Below, in pieces: positions 34,195 through 47,300 of a stretch of 64,000 nt of DNA (positions are counted from its first letter, which is position 1; each line of letters opens with the position of its first letter). Source of the stretch: Sequoia sempervirens (Eukaryota > Streptophyta > Pinopsida > Cupressales > Cupressaceae). The stretch spans positions 118,064,128-118,128,127 of the forward strand of contig VDFB02252616.1 of assembly GCA_007258455.2 (NCBI GenBank), written 5' to 3'. Made by a program: the position numbers and the translations under genes. Under the pieces are notes generated by a model that made no database searches, was not told where the DNA came from, and worked only from the letters and a program-made list of their open reading frames with translations.

Positions 34195-34294
34195 NNNNNN
34201 NNNNNNNNNNNNNNNNNNNNNNNNNNNNNNNNNNNNNNNNNNNNNNNNNNNNNNNNNNNNNNNNNNNNNNNNNNNNNNNNNNNNNNNNNNNNNN
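34195..34294. other. Scaffold gap (100 N)
   Basis: Exactly 100 N, a placeholder of unknown true size. The sequence to its right begins inside a CACTA transposase fragment, so adjacency across the gap should not be trusted. Confidence 1.
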
Positions 34295-34872
34295 CATTGT
34301 ATCAAACAAATGCACAATTTGTAGTTTCTCATAGTAGGGAAACCTACTAAATTGTCTGGGATAACTTTTTCAGTTCCTGTGGAAGCCGACCATTAATGCC
34401 TTGATAATCTTTATGAAGCATATAAGTTAAACAAATTAATGACAATCATTGTCAATTACAACATGAGTAAACACAACACAATATAAAAATATAAATTCAA
34501 AACATGTCATATATGATAGATAAACAATTTGATCTGATGTATAACTTTGATGATTAATTCTATTATATTCCAACTTCCATAGGCGAGGTGTCATTCTTCA
34601 TGGTTTTGATCTAGTCTCCTCTTTCCCATTGAAAAGATCTTTTTTAGTAGTTCGATACTTATGATTTCTATGGAGGAAGTGCCTATACTCATCAAACACC
34701 TGCTTTCCTAAACTTTTTGAACGACGAGATTTCATCTTTGGACCACAAATTGGACATGCAAATTTTCCCTTTGTTTGAAGACCTACAAGATCATATATAA
34801 TTGGATTAAATATGTCAATTTTTATAATTATATATAATTAATAGATTATTTAAAAAACATGCATGATATCAA
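34295..34872 (-). pseudogene. CACTA (En/Spm) TNP2 transposase fragment, minus strand
   Basis: On the minus strand this encodes the TNP2/Transposase_21 segment GLQTKGKFACPICGPKMKSR (about 34718-34785), followed by a Tyr/His-rich piece and, after an intron-like gap, the part near the N-gap corresponding to LFDTMHIGKN in the other copy. It is an inverted, closely similar copy of about 45955-46503, including the non-coding intron. Similarity stops at about 34870, where the LTR at 34873-36157 begins. Here the C-x2-C pair is intact, unlike in the other copy. Confidence 0.85.
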
Positions 34873-36157
34873 TGTGAACCCTTTTCCTAGTACCTACAAA
34901 AAAATATGAATAAACGAGTTAGACAAGGAATTACAAGGTAAAAGAAGGATTCCCCATGAAATCCATTTACAAATCAAACTAGGAATGGAAATATTGAAGA
35001 ACACAATGCAAATGATAAAAACAAGAAAAAATCCTAATTAGATATGCAAATTCTCAATCCCATGGGGGAATTGGTGCCAATTTGATGTAGAAATTTGGCC
35101 CTTTCCCAATCCCTAAGATGCAAGATTCGAATGTTGAAGAGATTGATGATCCACTTTTGATGAAATGGTGAGAGCTCCAAACAAAATTTGCAATAACCTA
35201 GCTGAGAACTCAAGATGGATGAATGGAAATAGCTAAGTATTTTAGCATGGTAACTTTGCTTGGATTGTGGATGATAAAATGAGGAGAGGAGCTCTTCATT
35301 TATAGGATTTCAAGATGGATGAATGTCCAAATTTGAGCAATGTGGGACTAACATTCATCCAATGATATGGTGCCACTTGTCAAGCTATGAAGGGATGATG
35401 TTTGTGCAAGATTTGGGGTTTGTGCAAATAAATGCCAATATTTGAAATTCAAATTTGTTGAAATGACATGTAAGAGGGAAGGGAAAATGCAATAAATGCC
35501 ACTTGGCTCAAGGAAAAGGACATGTAAGAGGTTTTAAATGCCTTGTTGGATGTACATGTTGATTTGGAATTTTTGAATTCAAATTGAGAGAATATTTCAA
35601 AAAGATGCCTTATGAGGAAAATAGGGATTTAATAAATGAATTAAATCTATTTTCATGTGTAACTTGCATTATCTAGAGGATGTGACATGAGATGAGGTTA
35701 AATTAATCAAGGGTTTAATTAATTTAACAGGAGATTAGATGATGTGACTTATTTGACTTAGATTTATGGATTTATTTAAATCAGATAAGAGAGGAATATG
35801 GTAAGAGACTAATTAAATAAAGATTTTGATTTATTTAATTAAAAGGGATGATGTTAGATTAAATCCAATAAGGTTTAAATTTATTTAATTTAATAGATAG
35901 ACTTTAGAGATTTAATCAAATAAATTGATTATTTAATTAAATAGAGATAATTAGATCAAAAGGGTTGATTTAATTAACAAAAGAGATGACCTTAATTAGA
36001 TAAAATGATTTATTTAATTAAAGGACAAATATTGATGAATTTAATCAGATAGGGGAATTTGATTAAATGGTTAGACCGAGGATGATTTAGGAAGAAACGA
36101 TGTTAGTAAGTCAGGATCAGGTGCATGATGTCAATTAGTACATTTTTGATGTCTACA
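34873..36157 (-). mobile_element. 3' LTR of a minus-strand LTR retrotransposon
   Basis: On the minus strand it starts TGTAGACATC (36157) directly after a polypurine tract and ends near 34873-34875 at GGTTCACA, where the CACTA homology breaks off. It is therefore an LTR inserted into the CACTA fragment. A TATA box, CCTATAAATG on the minus strand, lies near 35305-35315. The U3 half (about 35690-36070) is crowded with TTTAATTAAA-type words. The matching 5' LTR was not found in the window, so the element is truncated, rearranged or very long. Confidence 0.75.
35690..36070. repeat. AT-rich stretch with recurring TTTAATTAAA-type words
   Basis: TTTAATTAA, ATTTAATTAAA and similar words recur every 25-45 bases, for example near 35712, 35818, 35836, 35884, 35930, 35970 and 36012, joined by GATTTA/GATGATGT phrases. 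This looks like an eroded short tandem repeat in LTR U3. Confidence 0.6.
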
Positions 36158-36172
36158 TTTTTCCCCTCTTTG
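36158..36172 (-). other. Polypurine tract before the 36157 LTR
   Basis: The minus strand reads CAAAGAGGGGAAAAA immediately before the LTR start TGTAGACATC. A purine tract here is the plus-strand primer of LTR retrotransposons and fixes the element's orientation. Confidence 0.75.
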
Positions 36173-37085
36173 AAGCAATGCACTTGTTGCATTGGTTCAA
36201 AGAATAACCGATCTCGATCAAAGCAAAAAAAAGTTTTGATATTCAAAAGCTTACCCAACTGCTGCATGGTGAGAGAATATGCCATTATAATGCCCCCTCG
36301 AGAGATCAGACAAAAATTTCAAATTTTTGGGTAATCTCGTGAAAAAAAGTGACAAAGTGCCCGATAAGTCCAAAAGGGGTCTGGGAGGCTAAAAATGTGT
36401 CTAAACGCAATAAAATAATGACAAACAAGCCTCAAATAGAAAAAAATGGGTTCGAGGGGCCAAAACCCCAGTAGGACAGCCTTAAAGGGTCAAAAAAGCC
36501 TAATTTTTAGGCTTAAAAGGGGCCCTAGGGGTCATTTTCAAATCATTTTCACACACCTCCGCTAGCAACCTTGAGATTCAAGCTCTGACCTCCTGATGAT
36601 ATGGCGCAATGATAGCTTCCTCTGCATATTTCAGACCGCGTTCAGACTTACCAGCGGCCACTTGGCATCGATGCCCCGGTATGTGGCCCTAACTGACGCT
36701 TCGTTTTTTCGTTTTAACACATTTATTTCATGTTTTAAGGAGAGCTCGCCTCCAGCGACGCTATTATAGTGTTGCTCAGTGTTCAAAGTGCACTGCTTTT
36801 TTCCTTCTTGCGCCATAGTGGTGCAATTTGGAGTTTAAAAACTCCACCATTGGGCTCGGGCTCGGCTTGGACTCGGTGGGCTAGTTTTAGAAAATCGCAC
36901 CGCGGCGGTGCCCTTTTCACAAAAACTGCGATGCTAGAGGCTGAAGTGCACCGCAGCGGTGCCATTTGGTTAAATTTTGGGTCCAGCCTCACTATTTGAG
37001 GAAACTCAAACTGCGACACCTTCACAAACTACGCCGCTTGAAGCGAGTTTGAGGCGTTACATTAGGATTTTTTTCAAAATTTTTA
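36173..37085. other. Internal retrotransposon DNA between the polypurine tract and the antisense ORF
   Basis: No conserved protein was recognised on either strand. It contains GC-rich inverted repeats at about 36897-36911 (GCACCG-CGG-CGGTGC) and 36949-36963 (GCACCGC-A-GCGGTGC), in a locally GC-rich stretch that precedes the plus-strand plant-mobile-domain frame. Confidence 0.5.
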
Positions 37086-37089
37086 ACAC

Positions 37090-38866
37090 GCTGACCTTCG
37101 CTGATGTAGGACAGGCCTAGGGAGCTCTATTCTCAGGAGCACCGATCGCGAGATTTGGCGAGTGTTCTCCAGGACTTTAGCGACAAAGATTAGGATCGGC
37201 TGGGTGCCGTAGGACTATGGCACATTGCGTACGTGGCGCCGTGCGCACACACCTCAGGATGTTGTCAGCACTGGCGGAGTGGTGGCACAGCGAGACATCG
37301 TCATTTCATTTCCCACTAGTGAGGTGACCATCACATTGGAGGATGTCTGGCGCATATTATGATTGCCCATTCATGGCCACTGGGTGATCTATGACATGGA
37401 GGAGGGACGCATTTTCTGCACCTGAGTCCTCCCCACTCGAGACATTATCTACTGCGAGGGGCAGATTGAGCTGGAGAGGTATAGAGTTATAACACCTCCC
37501 TTCCACTAGGTGATTGTAGCGATTATTTCTAGTTTGGTTTCCCCAGACAGACAAGGGCGGTACTTCAGTCCTAGATGGGGATATTGCTGGGAGAGGGTGG
37601 TTCAGGACAGGCCAGTTCGATTTGCATGGGGGCCCGTGCTTTTGGCTTCACTCTACAGGGATTTGCATGAGTATGTATATGCAGATGGGAGAGCGCTGGG
37701 AGTTGGAGTTACTTGTTGCATATCTGGGTGTGGGAGGACATTTCTGTGCTACGTCCATGAGTGGTTCCAGTTCCAATGGGGGCAGAGGATGCCCTTGTGG
37801 CACGATACAGAGGGGGTGTGTCATTCACACATACTAGAGAGCATGGGATCCCCTACTGGAGGCAGGTCATATATGAGATGCTCGTGTTCACTTGGAGACC
37901 GTACCTCAGTCAGCTCGGATGGGCTAATGATGCAGACCAGCTCTTCTATTGTCGCTAGGACAGATACATGCAGGGCTGAGAGAATACGATGATAGAGAGA
38001 TACCTACCCGGGCGTGTGCTACGTCAATTTGGAGAGCCGCAGGATCGACCAAATGATGGCTATGTAGCCATGTTTGCACGCAACATGACATAGGTGTCAT
38101 GGGGGCTTGATATTCCTACCGCAGAGGCGATTGACAGTTTTTGACATTTGGTGGTTTGACTTTGGGACTACGATCAGGGATTGGCAGATCCGGGCATGAC
38201 AAGCATACAGGGATTGATTCCGACCTCCTCTCTGGTTGACTATTCTAGGTGAGGATCCAGAGGCATACAGGGTCAGAGACAGGGGGAGAGGACGAGGACG
38301 AGGACCCAGGGTCGTGATTCGGCAGGATCCACCAGAGGTGCCCCCAGTTCCGCTAGGTCACGAGGATGTCCATATGCAGGACCAGCAGCAGGATCCGCTA
38401 GTTCCACCCCCACGAGCCAAGGGTGAGGATCGGGTCCATGCGTAGCCACGAGTACAGCCAGTAGGGCAGGTGGACACACGAGATGCCTTAGTTCTACAGT
38501 TGCAGGTACAAGTACAAGCATTGACAGCTGAGAGGGACCAAGCACGGGCTGAGAGAGAGCAGCTTAGAGCAGAGAGGGACCATGTTGTATAGCAACGATA
38601 GGCCACAGAGCTACAGGCAGCTACAGAGATAGGTCATAGACAGTTGATTGAGAGCATGACAACCACGACCTCCACCCAGGGTACAGTGCCAGTCTGATCT
38701 TATAGAGAGGCTATCCGAGAGATAGAGTATTACCGCCGGGCCTACCACGACCATGTACCTAGAGCAGATTGGGTTCTCGAATACTCAGAGCGGGCCAGTC
38801 TGGGACCACTAGAGGGTCACGGTGACATGGGTGAGGGCAGCATCCACAGAGATCGGGCTTGATCCA
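37090..38866 (+). pseudogene. Plant mobile domain (PMD) protein, decayed, antisense to its retrotransposon
   Basis: Across shifting frames the plus strand encodes a plant mobile domain: GLWHIAYVAPC (37217-37250), LSALAEWWHSETSSFHFP (37263-37316), EVTITLEDVWRIL then LPIHGHW (37321-37383), RYFSPRWGYCWERVV, FAWGPVLLASLYRDL (about 37620-37665) and HGIPYWRQVIYEMLVFTWRP (about 37840-37905). The C-terminal third is Arg/Gly-rich, then a coiled coil (LQVQVQALTAERDQARAERE, about 38500-38560). At least three in-frame stops (TGA in RIL*LPIHG, TGA in CT*VLP, TAG after PPFH) and several frameshifts kill it. PMD proteins occur both as host silencing factors and as extra ORFs of Gypsy elements. Its position next to the polypurine tract and opposite strand fit an extra antisense ORF of the element ending at 34873. 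Confidence 0.75.
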
Positions 38867-39059
38867 AATCTTTATAATGTACTTTTTGTGCTTTATGGGC
38901 TCATTTTTGATAGCCCGATGGGCATTTTGTACTGATTGACACATATGTATAGTGACCTGATTATTATTCTTTGTACTATGACAGTGATATGCTAATATGA
39001 GATATATATGAGCTAATTTTGATGCAATGCAATGTGTTGAAATGTGTACCATTATCTAT

Positions 39060-39640
39060 GCATGTATGATTTATTTCTATATGTTATGGATGTATTTATT
39101 TCTAATGATGCTTATGCAATGATTATGACCTATGATATGATGTGCAATGATGTTAACCATATGATGATTTATTTTATGCAAATGTGATATGTGAAATGAT
39201 ATATGGTATATGTATGAAAAATGTTTATATGAGATGATCTATGATGTGATGGATGTGATATGATGCGATGGTTGTGATATGATGCTAATGAAATGGTAGT
39301 ATGAGATGCTTAGATTAACAAATGTTATTATCCTAAATGATGATGTATGTGATGCAATGATATGTTAATGCGACGATATGTATTCCTAATGAATTAATGC
39401 TTATGTTCCTATTGTTTATGATTATGAGATGCTTCCGTTCATGTTATGTGGTGATTTATGTAATGATAATAGGAAGTGCTTATGAAATGCAAATGAATGC
39501 TTATGCAATGATCAATATAATGCTATGAGATGTAATGTAATGGGTGGAATGCGGTGTCATGAATGCACCTATTTAAAATGCGATGTGCATGTTTCTTATA
39601 TGATATTCTTTTGCAATATGCTAATGATTTGTGGATGCAG
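39060..39640. repeat. ATG/TGATG-rich low-complexity DNA
   Basis: Dense in ATGATG, ATGTGATATG and TTATGCAATGAT phrases with no clean period. This is cryptic simple sequence, downstream of the PMD frame. Confidence 0.7.
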
Positions 39641-42600
39641 GATCGATGCCAGTGATGGTGATGATGATCAACTGTCATAGTACTTTGTTAGCGCGGTTAG
39701 TAAGAAAAGAAGAAGTCATTTCAACAAGACGTAGGATAACACAAATGCATATGATGATGATGATGATTACTTGTCGAGGAATTGGGATTTTCAAAGGGCC
39801 AAAATTTTCTTATGTTTGATAACACATGTGGTACGATGCATCAAGGTATAGCAAACCAGGATGGCGTGGTACCTAGTGTGATGGACTTTGACTCATCAAT
39901 CAGATAGGAGTATTCTTGTTCACACCTGACGTACAGAAACCTTGCTAGGATGCACTTCAGGAGTTTCAGACACCTCAGAACAAAACACGAAAAGGTAAAC
40001 CTTTCTATGCAATAGTCAACAAGTTGTCCTAGACCTCTTCCGTACATACCTAACAAAGCAAGTATTCGCCGAGGTTATATTACAAGAATGTCCAACAAGC
40101 ACAACATACCAAAGATAATGATTGTTGCCCCATTCCTATTTCTCTAAATCCTCTGCTTTGGGATATCATCGAGACGTCCTTGGAATGAGCGTAAATAAGA
40201 TAAGTCAAAAGAAAAAGACCAAGTAAAAAAACACACTGATGCTCTTCAATACTGCTAACGGAAAAGGGATGTGTTTTCTAAGGATGATGAACGAAACTTA
40301 TTGCCAAAAGATAATGCCCATTGTAGGAAGGATTCATCCTAGGACATGTTAGTGGATGGCGGCACGTCATTTCGTTTATAAAGGATGATTGATATGAGAC
40401 CATTTCAGATGATGTGTTATCGATACGAAGAAATAACCAGCTTGCTTGTGTACTGACTTAGACTTTAGACTTGATGTTTGGAGTTCTACTTTTAGACTGC
40501 TAGGCTTGTTTCTGACTGTTTTGCCAAAGGTTGATGATGATGATTAGTTTATGGATGATGCTTATTGTGGGTGAAGGCAAAATGAGACCGATTTTTCTCA
40601 AATATTTGGATGTTTTTGATGTTTTGCAATGTTCTGAGGCTGTTTTTGGTATTTTTTCGAGATTTTCCAAATGTTTTAATTTTTGGTATTTCAAATGTTT
40701 TTGGGATTTTCTGAGATTTTGACCAAGGAACTAACCTAAAGACCCATCCTAGGGGTCTCGAGGGCTGATCAACAGATTAGCCTTGCCTACGTTATATATG
40801 CAGAGACCACGTAGTTCGACTGATGACTTGACCGATTTACAGATATAATATTCATCTTGGCTCGCTCACATGAGCAGAAAAATCAATTACTCACTAACTC
40901 ATTTGACTGCAAAATCTGATGAAAATGTCCAACAAAATATGTATAATGTGATGTATCGTTGGGTGCTTGTAAAATTTGATGTGTAATTTTCAATTTTTTA
41001 AAAGTTTATCCCCTACGTTCATCGAAATGTCAACTATCAGTTTCATCAAAATTTCAACAAACATGAAAAATAGAAAAAAATCAAATTGTGGCTGACATAA
41101 AAAAAAGTGAGTTCGCGCCTGATTTATTGCGATAGTGTTTTGCTCTACTTGAGAGAGTTTGTGGAGAACTAAGGACGATTTTCTTGGAAAAAATCAGAAA
41201 AAAATTCAAGAAGATATCGCCAGGTTGAGGGTAGTCAAATTGTCTTTTTGCATAATTCAGTTGTGAAGTCAGATTTGTAGTTCCAGGTTTGAAAATCATA
41301 TTTTAAAGCAACATCTCAATAGATTTCATTTTTAGAGGTTTAGGGTTTTGAGAATTTCATGTCCAAATTTTGTTGTGTGGAATCACCATAAGATCACAAC
41401 CAAGGAACAGATTCTTGTGACTGTAATTATGTGATCCATAACTCTATTGGTCATGTGGCATAGTTGTGCTATTAAAAATACATGATGCATTCATGTGTGA
41501 CCCAAGTTTAATGTGGCTATGTTGTGATAGAAATGAAGGCACTCATATAATGTAGTTAATTCAGGTTGTATAATGTAGGTGTCAATCATCATTGGGTGCA
41601 TTCAGGTTGTCTCAAATTTAACAGGTTAGGATGTAATTATAGCATGATCGAAGAGTGATTACCTCTTGCTGCAATAAAGAGCCTATAACTCTGGTTGATA
41701 TGCAGAGTGGTTGTGTTATATCAATTATGTAGTGCATTCAAGCACAACCCATGTTTAATAGGCTATTCTAGAGAGTGATCAATATTTTCTAAACCTTATG
41801 AATGTTACTTAAAAGTGTATAGCTTAAACTAAAAACCAAGTTTGTTACATACTTGAATGCAATCTTGGGTTACTGCAAACTATAATAATGTGATCTGCTA
41901 ATAACCATTATGGAAAGTATTAAAGCAAGACCCATGCTATATAGGATACATTTCCTTGATCAGGTTTACATACCTTAATGATCAAACACAAGCTTCCCAC
42001 ACACTCTAGGATACAATCCAAGATCATACCACAACTTTGTCAAGACAAGTAATTTTCGGACCCAAGATTTAAGGTTGTTTTTTAATACCAACAGAAGCAT
42101 TGGTAAGAGCATGATTAGAGTACAAACCCTAGGCCTCCGTAGAAGCATAAACAATAACTCTAGCGGATTAGTGAGGTTGCAATACTAGAAATATTGAGAC
42201 ATTGTAGGTAATAACCAAATCTTGCAATCTAAAGATTGTAGCCAATAACAAGCACACTATGTAGCTTAGTGACATTTGTAAATGCAATCTACGGTAAGAA
42301 GAATGATAGTCAATTGAGATATGATAGTCAAAAAGAGGTTGAGCAGTGACAAGATAATAAAGCTCAAACCTTGCATAGTAAAGTGGAGATTTTAACAGTG
42401 AGTTTCTTTACCCCCTTGCTGACCTTAAGGGTTTTTCAAATAATTTTGGTAGTGTTAGACAAGGAAAATGCAATCAGGGAATGACTGTCCAAATGAAGTA
42501 ACAATGGAAATCATAGGTTCAATGTTTCTTCTTAGCCATTAATGTATAATGGAGGTAGTGGATTGCATGTTTGAGCAGTGTTATGAGACTCATCAAAGAT

Positions 42601-43559
42601 GGGAGAATAGTGAATAATACATTGTGGACTGTGAAGTAGTGTCAATAAGGTTGAAGGATCTTAAGAACTACAATACCATGAAACAATGAGTCCTCTGTAG
42701 TAAGTAGGAAGTCTATAGGGCATAGTTTGATTTTATAGAAGGATGCTCATGAAAGGAATCTTCAAGTGATAGTGAGTGAGCTGTTTGAGATTGCAGCTAA
42801 GGGTGTAATACCTATTCTTAAAAGAAGTTGGAAAAGTAGTAAATGTGCAAAAAAATTAAATCGTACACAACAAAAAATTCACAATGTTATCTTGCATAAT
42901 GCCTTGAGTTTGAAGACAAAAATCTCATTGTATCTTCATGATGAAAGTGGTGACCTTAATGGTCAATCACTGTCAACCATGATTTTAAAACATGCTATTG
43001 TGCTTATGGAGGCAACATTTTAAGCAAGGCAGTGAGTGGTGGTTTGGAACAATGGCAGGTATAAAGGACTTGCTTTATATGTATACTATGCAGTCTAGCT
43101 TAAGACACCGTTTTTAGAAGAGATTGAAGGTGGATTATGGAACTCAAGGGTTACTATGAAAAGGATTAAAGAAAAGAATGAGATCTATTTAAAAGCCATG
43201 GTCATGAAGATATTAAAGATGTCACATGCAAAACCCTAGTAGTTGGAGTAATGAATACAGTGCCAAAGAGGATAGTGTGCTGAGGTAGATTTAGGAGATC
43301 TCCACATTATCTAATTACAAGGAAATACATCATTTATTTATTTTTTTAATTAAAAGAAATAATTCTAAACCCTATATAGGATACATTGATACTTCAAAAT
43401 CCTTTGAAGGAATTTGAGATTATGCAAATATATGTGAAGTAAATACCTAGATTACAAATAGTAGGGGAAACAATGTAAGATTTTTTGAGCAAAGCAGGAA
43501 TGAGATAAGAAATAATGAATCCTATGCCTCCTTTCACGCACATCTTCTCACCATTCTTT
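39641..43559. other. Anonymous DNA, probably eroded transposon
   Basis: No recognisable protein on either strand. The 85-residue frame at 42766-43023 (plus) has no family I recognise. The left part could be further internal region of the retrotransposon ending at 36157, but no gag or pol sequence is visible. Confidence 0.5.
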
Positions 43560-43978
43560 GTCATTCTTTATAGAAACACTTATCCATTTTGGTGGTCTAT
43601 GCTTGAAAATAATGTTTTGACGAAGGTTTTAGAGTATGTTTATTAAAATGAAAACTCCATTCTGGTGGGCTACGCCTGAAAATAAGATTTTTGTCAAAAG
43701 TTTTAGGGTATGTTTATTAAAGTTTTAGAGTATTTTAGCGGCCTATATTATTGATTCCTTAAATGATTTATTCAAATGGATTGTGACTAAATAAATGACT
43801 AACTATTTAGTCATTTTTATTTGTGTGACTAAATAATTTTTAATCAACAACCAAACTAGTAATTTATTTTACTCATTTATAGCTGAGTTGCAAAAAATGA
43901 GCAAAATTTAGTCATTTTTAGTTGTTGTGACTAAATTTTTTAGTCACCTAGTCATTTCTTTGCCAAATTCTACTAGTG
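43560..43978. mobile_element. Right end of a CACTA-type transposon
   Basis: The segment ends CTAGTG at 43978; on the minus strand it starts CACTAGTAGAATTTGGC. Behind the terminus lie repeated subterminal words GTGACTAAA / TTTAGTCA in both orientations (about 43785-43960). A CACTA terminus plus subterminal repeats is diagnostic of En/Spm elements. The partner left end was not found. Confidence 0.7.
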
Positions 43979-44372
43979 TGTGCTTCTTTGTGTGATTAGG
44001 GCTTTCTCAATGTTGAGGGCCCTAGGGATAAGCTTGTCCTAAGAAGTGACAAGTTGCATATTTAACTAAAAAGATAAATCCGTATTAACATTAGCAATGA
44101 TGATTCTGACTTGTTGCTCCTTAGGAATGGGTCACTTCCTCTTACTAGCTCGCTACCTCCATCGTTGTCGGAAGTTTGCGATCAAGTTCAATATTTTAAT
44201 TTTAGGAGTCTTAACTATCTTCTCTTTTGTAGGGGTGGTTGCATGTCAAAAATTTTTGGTGTAAAATATTAGAATTATTAGATTTTGTTACCTGTCTATG
44301 AATAAAAATGATTGGAGTGTGATTTTGATATTTTTTGAAGATCTAAATAGTCAAGCTTAGTAAAGAAAAATC

Positions 44373-47300
44373 ATGTCAGATAATATTAGTCCATAAGAAA
44401 ATGAAGAGACACTTGATAGATTGTGGGCTAGATTGAAAATAAAGGGTGATGAAAAATGTTATTGTCTTTGCAATAATTGCAAGGGCTTAAAGACGAGACA
44501 AATTTTAATCACAACAACTAAGAAACATTGTAGGTAGCATTGTCACATTGAAGGGGGGCATGATTATTGTCCTATGGTAAGTTGTTCATTATATGTTTTT
44601 ATATTGATTGAATTTGTAAATGTTTATATCATTTTAACATTATATATATATATAATCACTTGATCATGATCATGGTTTATTTGTGTCTATCGTTATTATA
44701 AAGGTGGGGCGCCCAAGGGCAGATGATATGGATTATCACGACCCAGAGAATGTGGTTTTGCAAGCAGATGAACATGGAGCTATGAATATCGAAGATGAAG
44801 TTAATGATCCTATGGAAAAATATGATCATGTGCCAAAAAACACAGTTGAAGATAATGGTACGAATACATTGATCCATGAAACATTTAGTGGTAGAGCTGA
44901 TCATGATGATCATGATGACTTTGATGATGTTCATGATTTACCTGTACTTGAGAAGGCATACGGGCCCCTTTATGAAGGCTCCCAAACAACTCTTCTCTCT
45001 GTTTTATTGTTGTTGTTGAACTTGAAGGTTATGAATGGTTTATCAAACATAGCAATCTCACGGATGTTAAGGTATGTCATATATGTCATCTTTTTCCATC
45101 TATTTTAATTGTTGTTAGTTCATCACTAGTAAATAAAGGATGAAATATGTATCATTAATATTCTTTATATTAAAAAATTATTTTTTGTTGTAGATTGATT
45201 GGTGAATTTTTGTTACCACCATCAAATATTTTACCTTGCTCATATCGAGATTTATCTGCCATTATGAAAGATATCAAAATGGAGTATTAAGCAATAGATG
45301 TATGTCCCAATGATCATATTATATATCATAAACAACAAGAATTTGCAACAGAATGCCCAGAATGTTATATCAGTAGATATCAAACAGATCAACTAACAAA
45401 AAATGTGTCTCGCAAGGTTCTTTGTTATATTCTCATTATTCCACGTATGCAGCGATTATTTAGGTGTGAAAGCTTAGCACAATTTATGGATTACCATGCA
45501 TTTAGGGACATGGAGGAAAAATGGAAAAATGGCCACACTTTAAAGAACCTCGTAATCTCAGGCTTTCATTGGGAGCAGATGGTGTCAATCCATTTGGAGA
45601 GTTGAGATCAATTTACTCAGTGTGGCCTATTTTTGTTTATATATTGCATTAAAATGGTTATAATAATTATGTAATGTTTATGTTTATTATTCAACTAGGT
45701 AAGTACCAAGTTAAATATATGAATGTCTATATTGAGCCTCTTATCGACGAGTTAGTAAAGTTATGTAATGGCGTCACTATGTATGACATCTCTAGACCAA
45801 CAGGACAAAGACAATTTCAATTCCATGCAAATGCTTGTATGGACAATTCATGATGCCCCAGGGCTAACACATTTTTGTGGTATGTTATAACATTCGGCTG
45901 CACTTTAACAATATTTAATTTTATGAAGTAGATATCATGCATGTTTTTTAAATAATCTATTCATTATATATAATTATAAAAATTGACATATTTAATCCAA
46001 TTATATATGATCTTGGTCTTCAAACAAAGGGAAAATTTGAATGTCCAATTTATGGTCCAAAGATGAAATCTCGTCGTTCAACAAGTTTAGGAAAGCAGGT
46101 GTTTGATGAGTATAGGAACTTCCTCCATATAAATCATAAGTATCGAACTACTGAAAAACATCTTTTCAATGGGAAAGAGGAGACTACATAAAAACTACGA
46201 ATAATGACACCTCACCTATGAAAGTTGAAATCTAATAGAATTAATCGTCAAGGTTATACATTGGATCAAATTGTTTATCTATCATGTATGATATGTTTTG
46301 AATTTATATTTTTATATTGTGTTGTGTTTACTCATGTTGTAATTGACAATGATTGTCTTTGTTAATTTGTTTAACTTATATACTTCATAAAGGTCGTCAA
46401 GGCATTAATGGTCAGCTTCCATAGGGACTGAAAAGTTATCCTAGACAATTTAGTAGGTTTCCCTACTATGAGTAGCTACAAATTGTGCATTTGTTTGATA
46501 CAATGCATATCGGAAAGAATATAACATAAACATTATAGAAAATATTGGATGGAAGGCATAACAAAGAAAAAATTGTCAAAATTTGTAGTGACATTCAGGA
46601 AGCCAATCATGTAATGAAAAATGTCATTCAATTAAATAGCGATGGAGACCAAATTAATATAAGCACCCTTCCTTGGTTATTAACAGAGTAGCAAAGCAAT
46701 GCTATAAAATAAGTCATACGAAAAATTTGATTTCCCATAGCATTTGTTGTGAACATAAACAATATAATAACAAAGAAAGGTGAATTTGGGTTAGGGATGA
46801 AAACGCATGATTGGAATACCTTCATTAAGGTAATTATTCTGGTATATTATATACACTTGTATAATATACAATTGTACAATGCATGTACTTTTCAGTGTAT
46901 TTTGTTTAATACTTTTGAAAAAATAATGAAAAGATCATTTTATAATTGTTGTAGTACGTTCTACCTCTATCTCTCCCATACAACTTTGACAACAATGTCA
47001 AGCAAGTTATATATGATCTTGGAAAATACATGAGGTAAGTAGCGAGATTTGTTCAATTTGTTGTATACATCTTATAATTGCCATTTGTTTTACTTGTTAT
47101 GTAATATACTATATATTTTTGTTAAATATCGCTAATATATTTGTGCTTTGAATCATTTGTAGATGGATATCATCTAAAGAAATCCATAAAGAAGATATAA
47201 ATTATTGGAAGAGAAAAATTCCTCGTCTAATGTGTGAAATGCAAAAGTGTCTACCTTCGACATTTTTCAATGCACATGAACACTACCTCATACACCAGGT

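Noticed and set aside
38273..38606. Minus-strand frames of 82-90 codons opposite the PMD gene
   Set aside because: Shadows of the GC-rich coiled-coil and Arg/Gly-rich region of the plus-strand PMD frame.
42766..43023. 85-codon open frame on the plus strand
   Set aside because: No recognisable family, no neighbouring exons and normal length for chance in this composition. Left as anonymous DNA.
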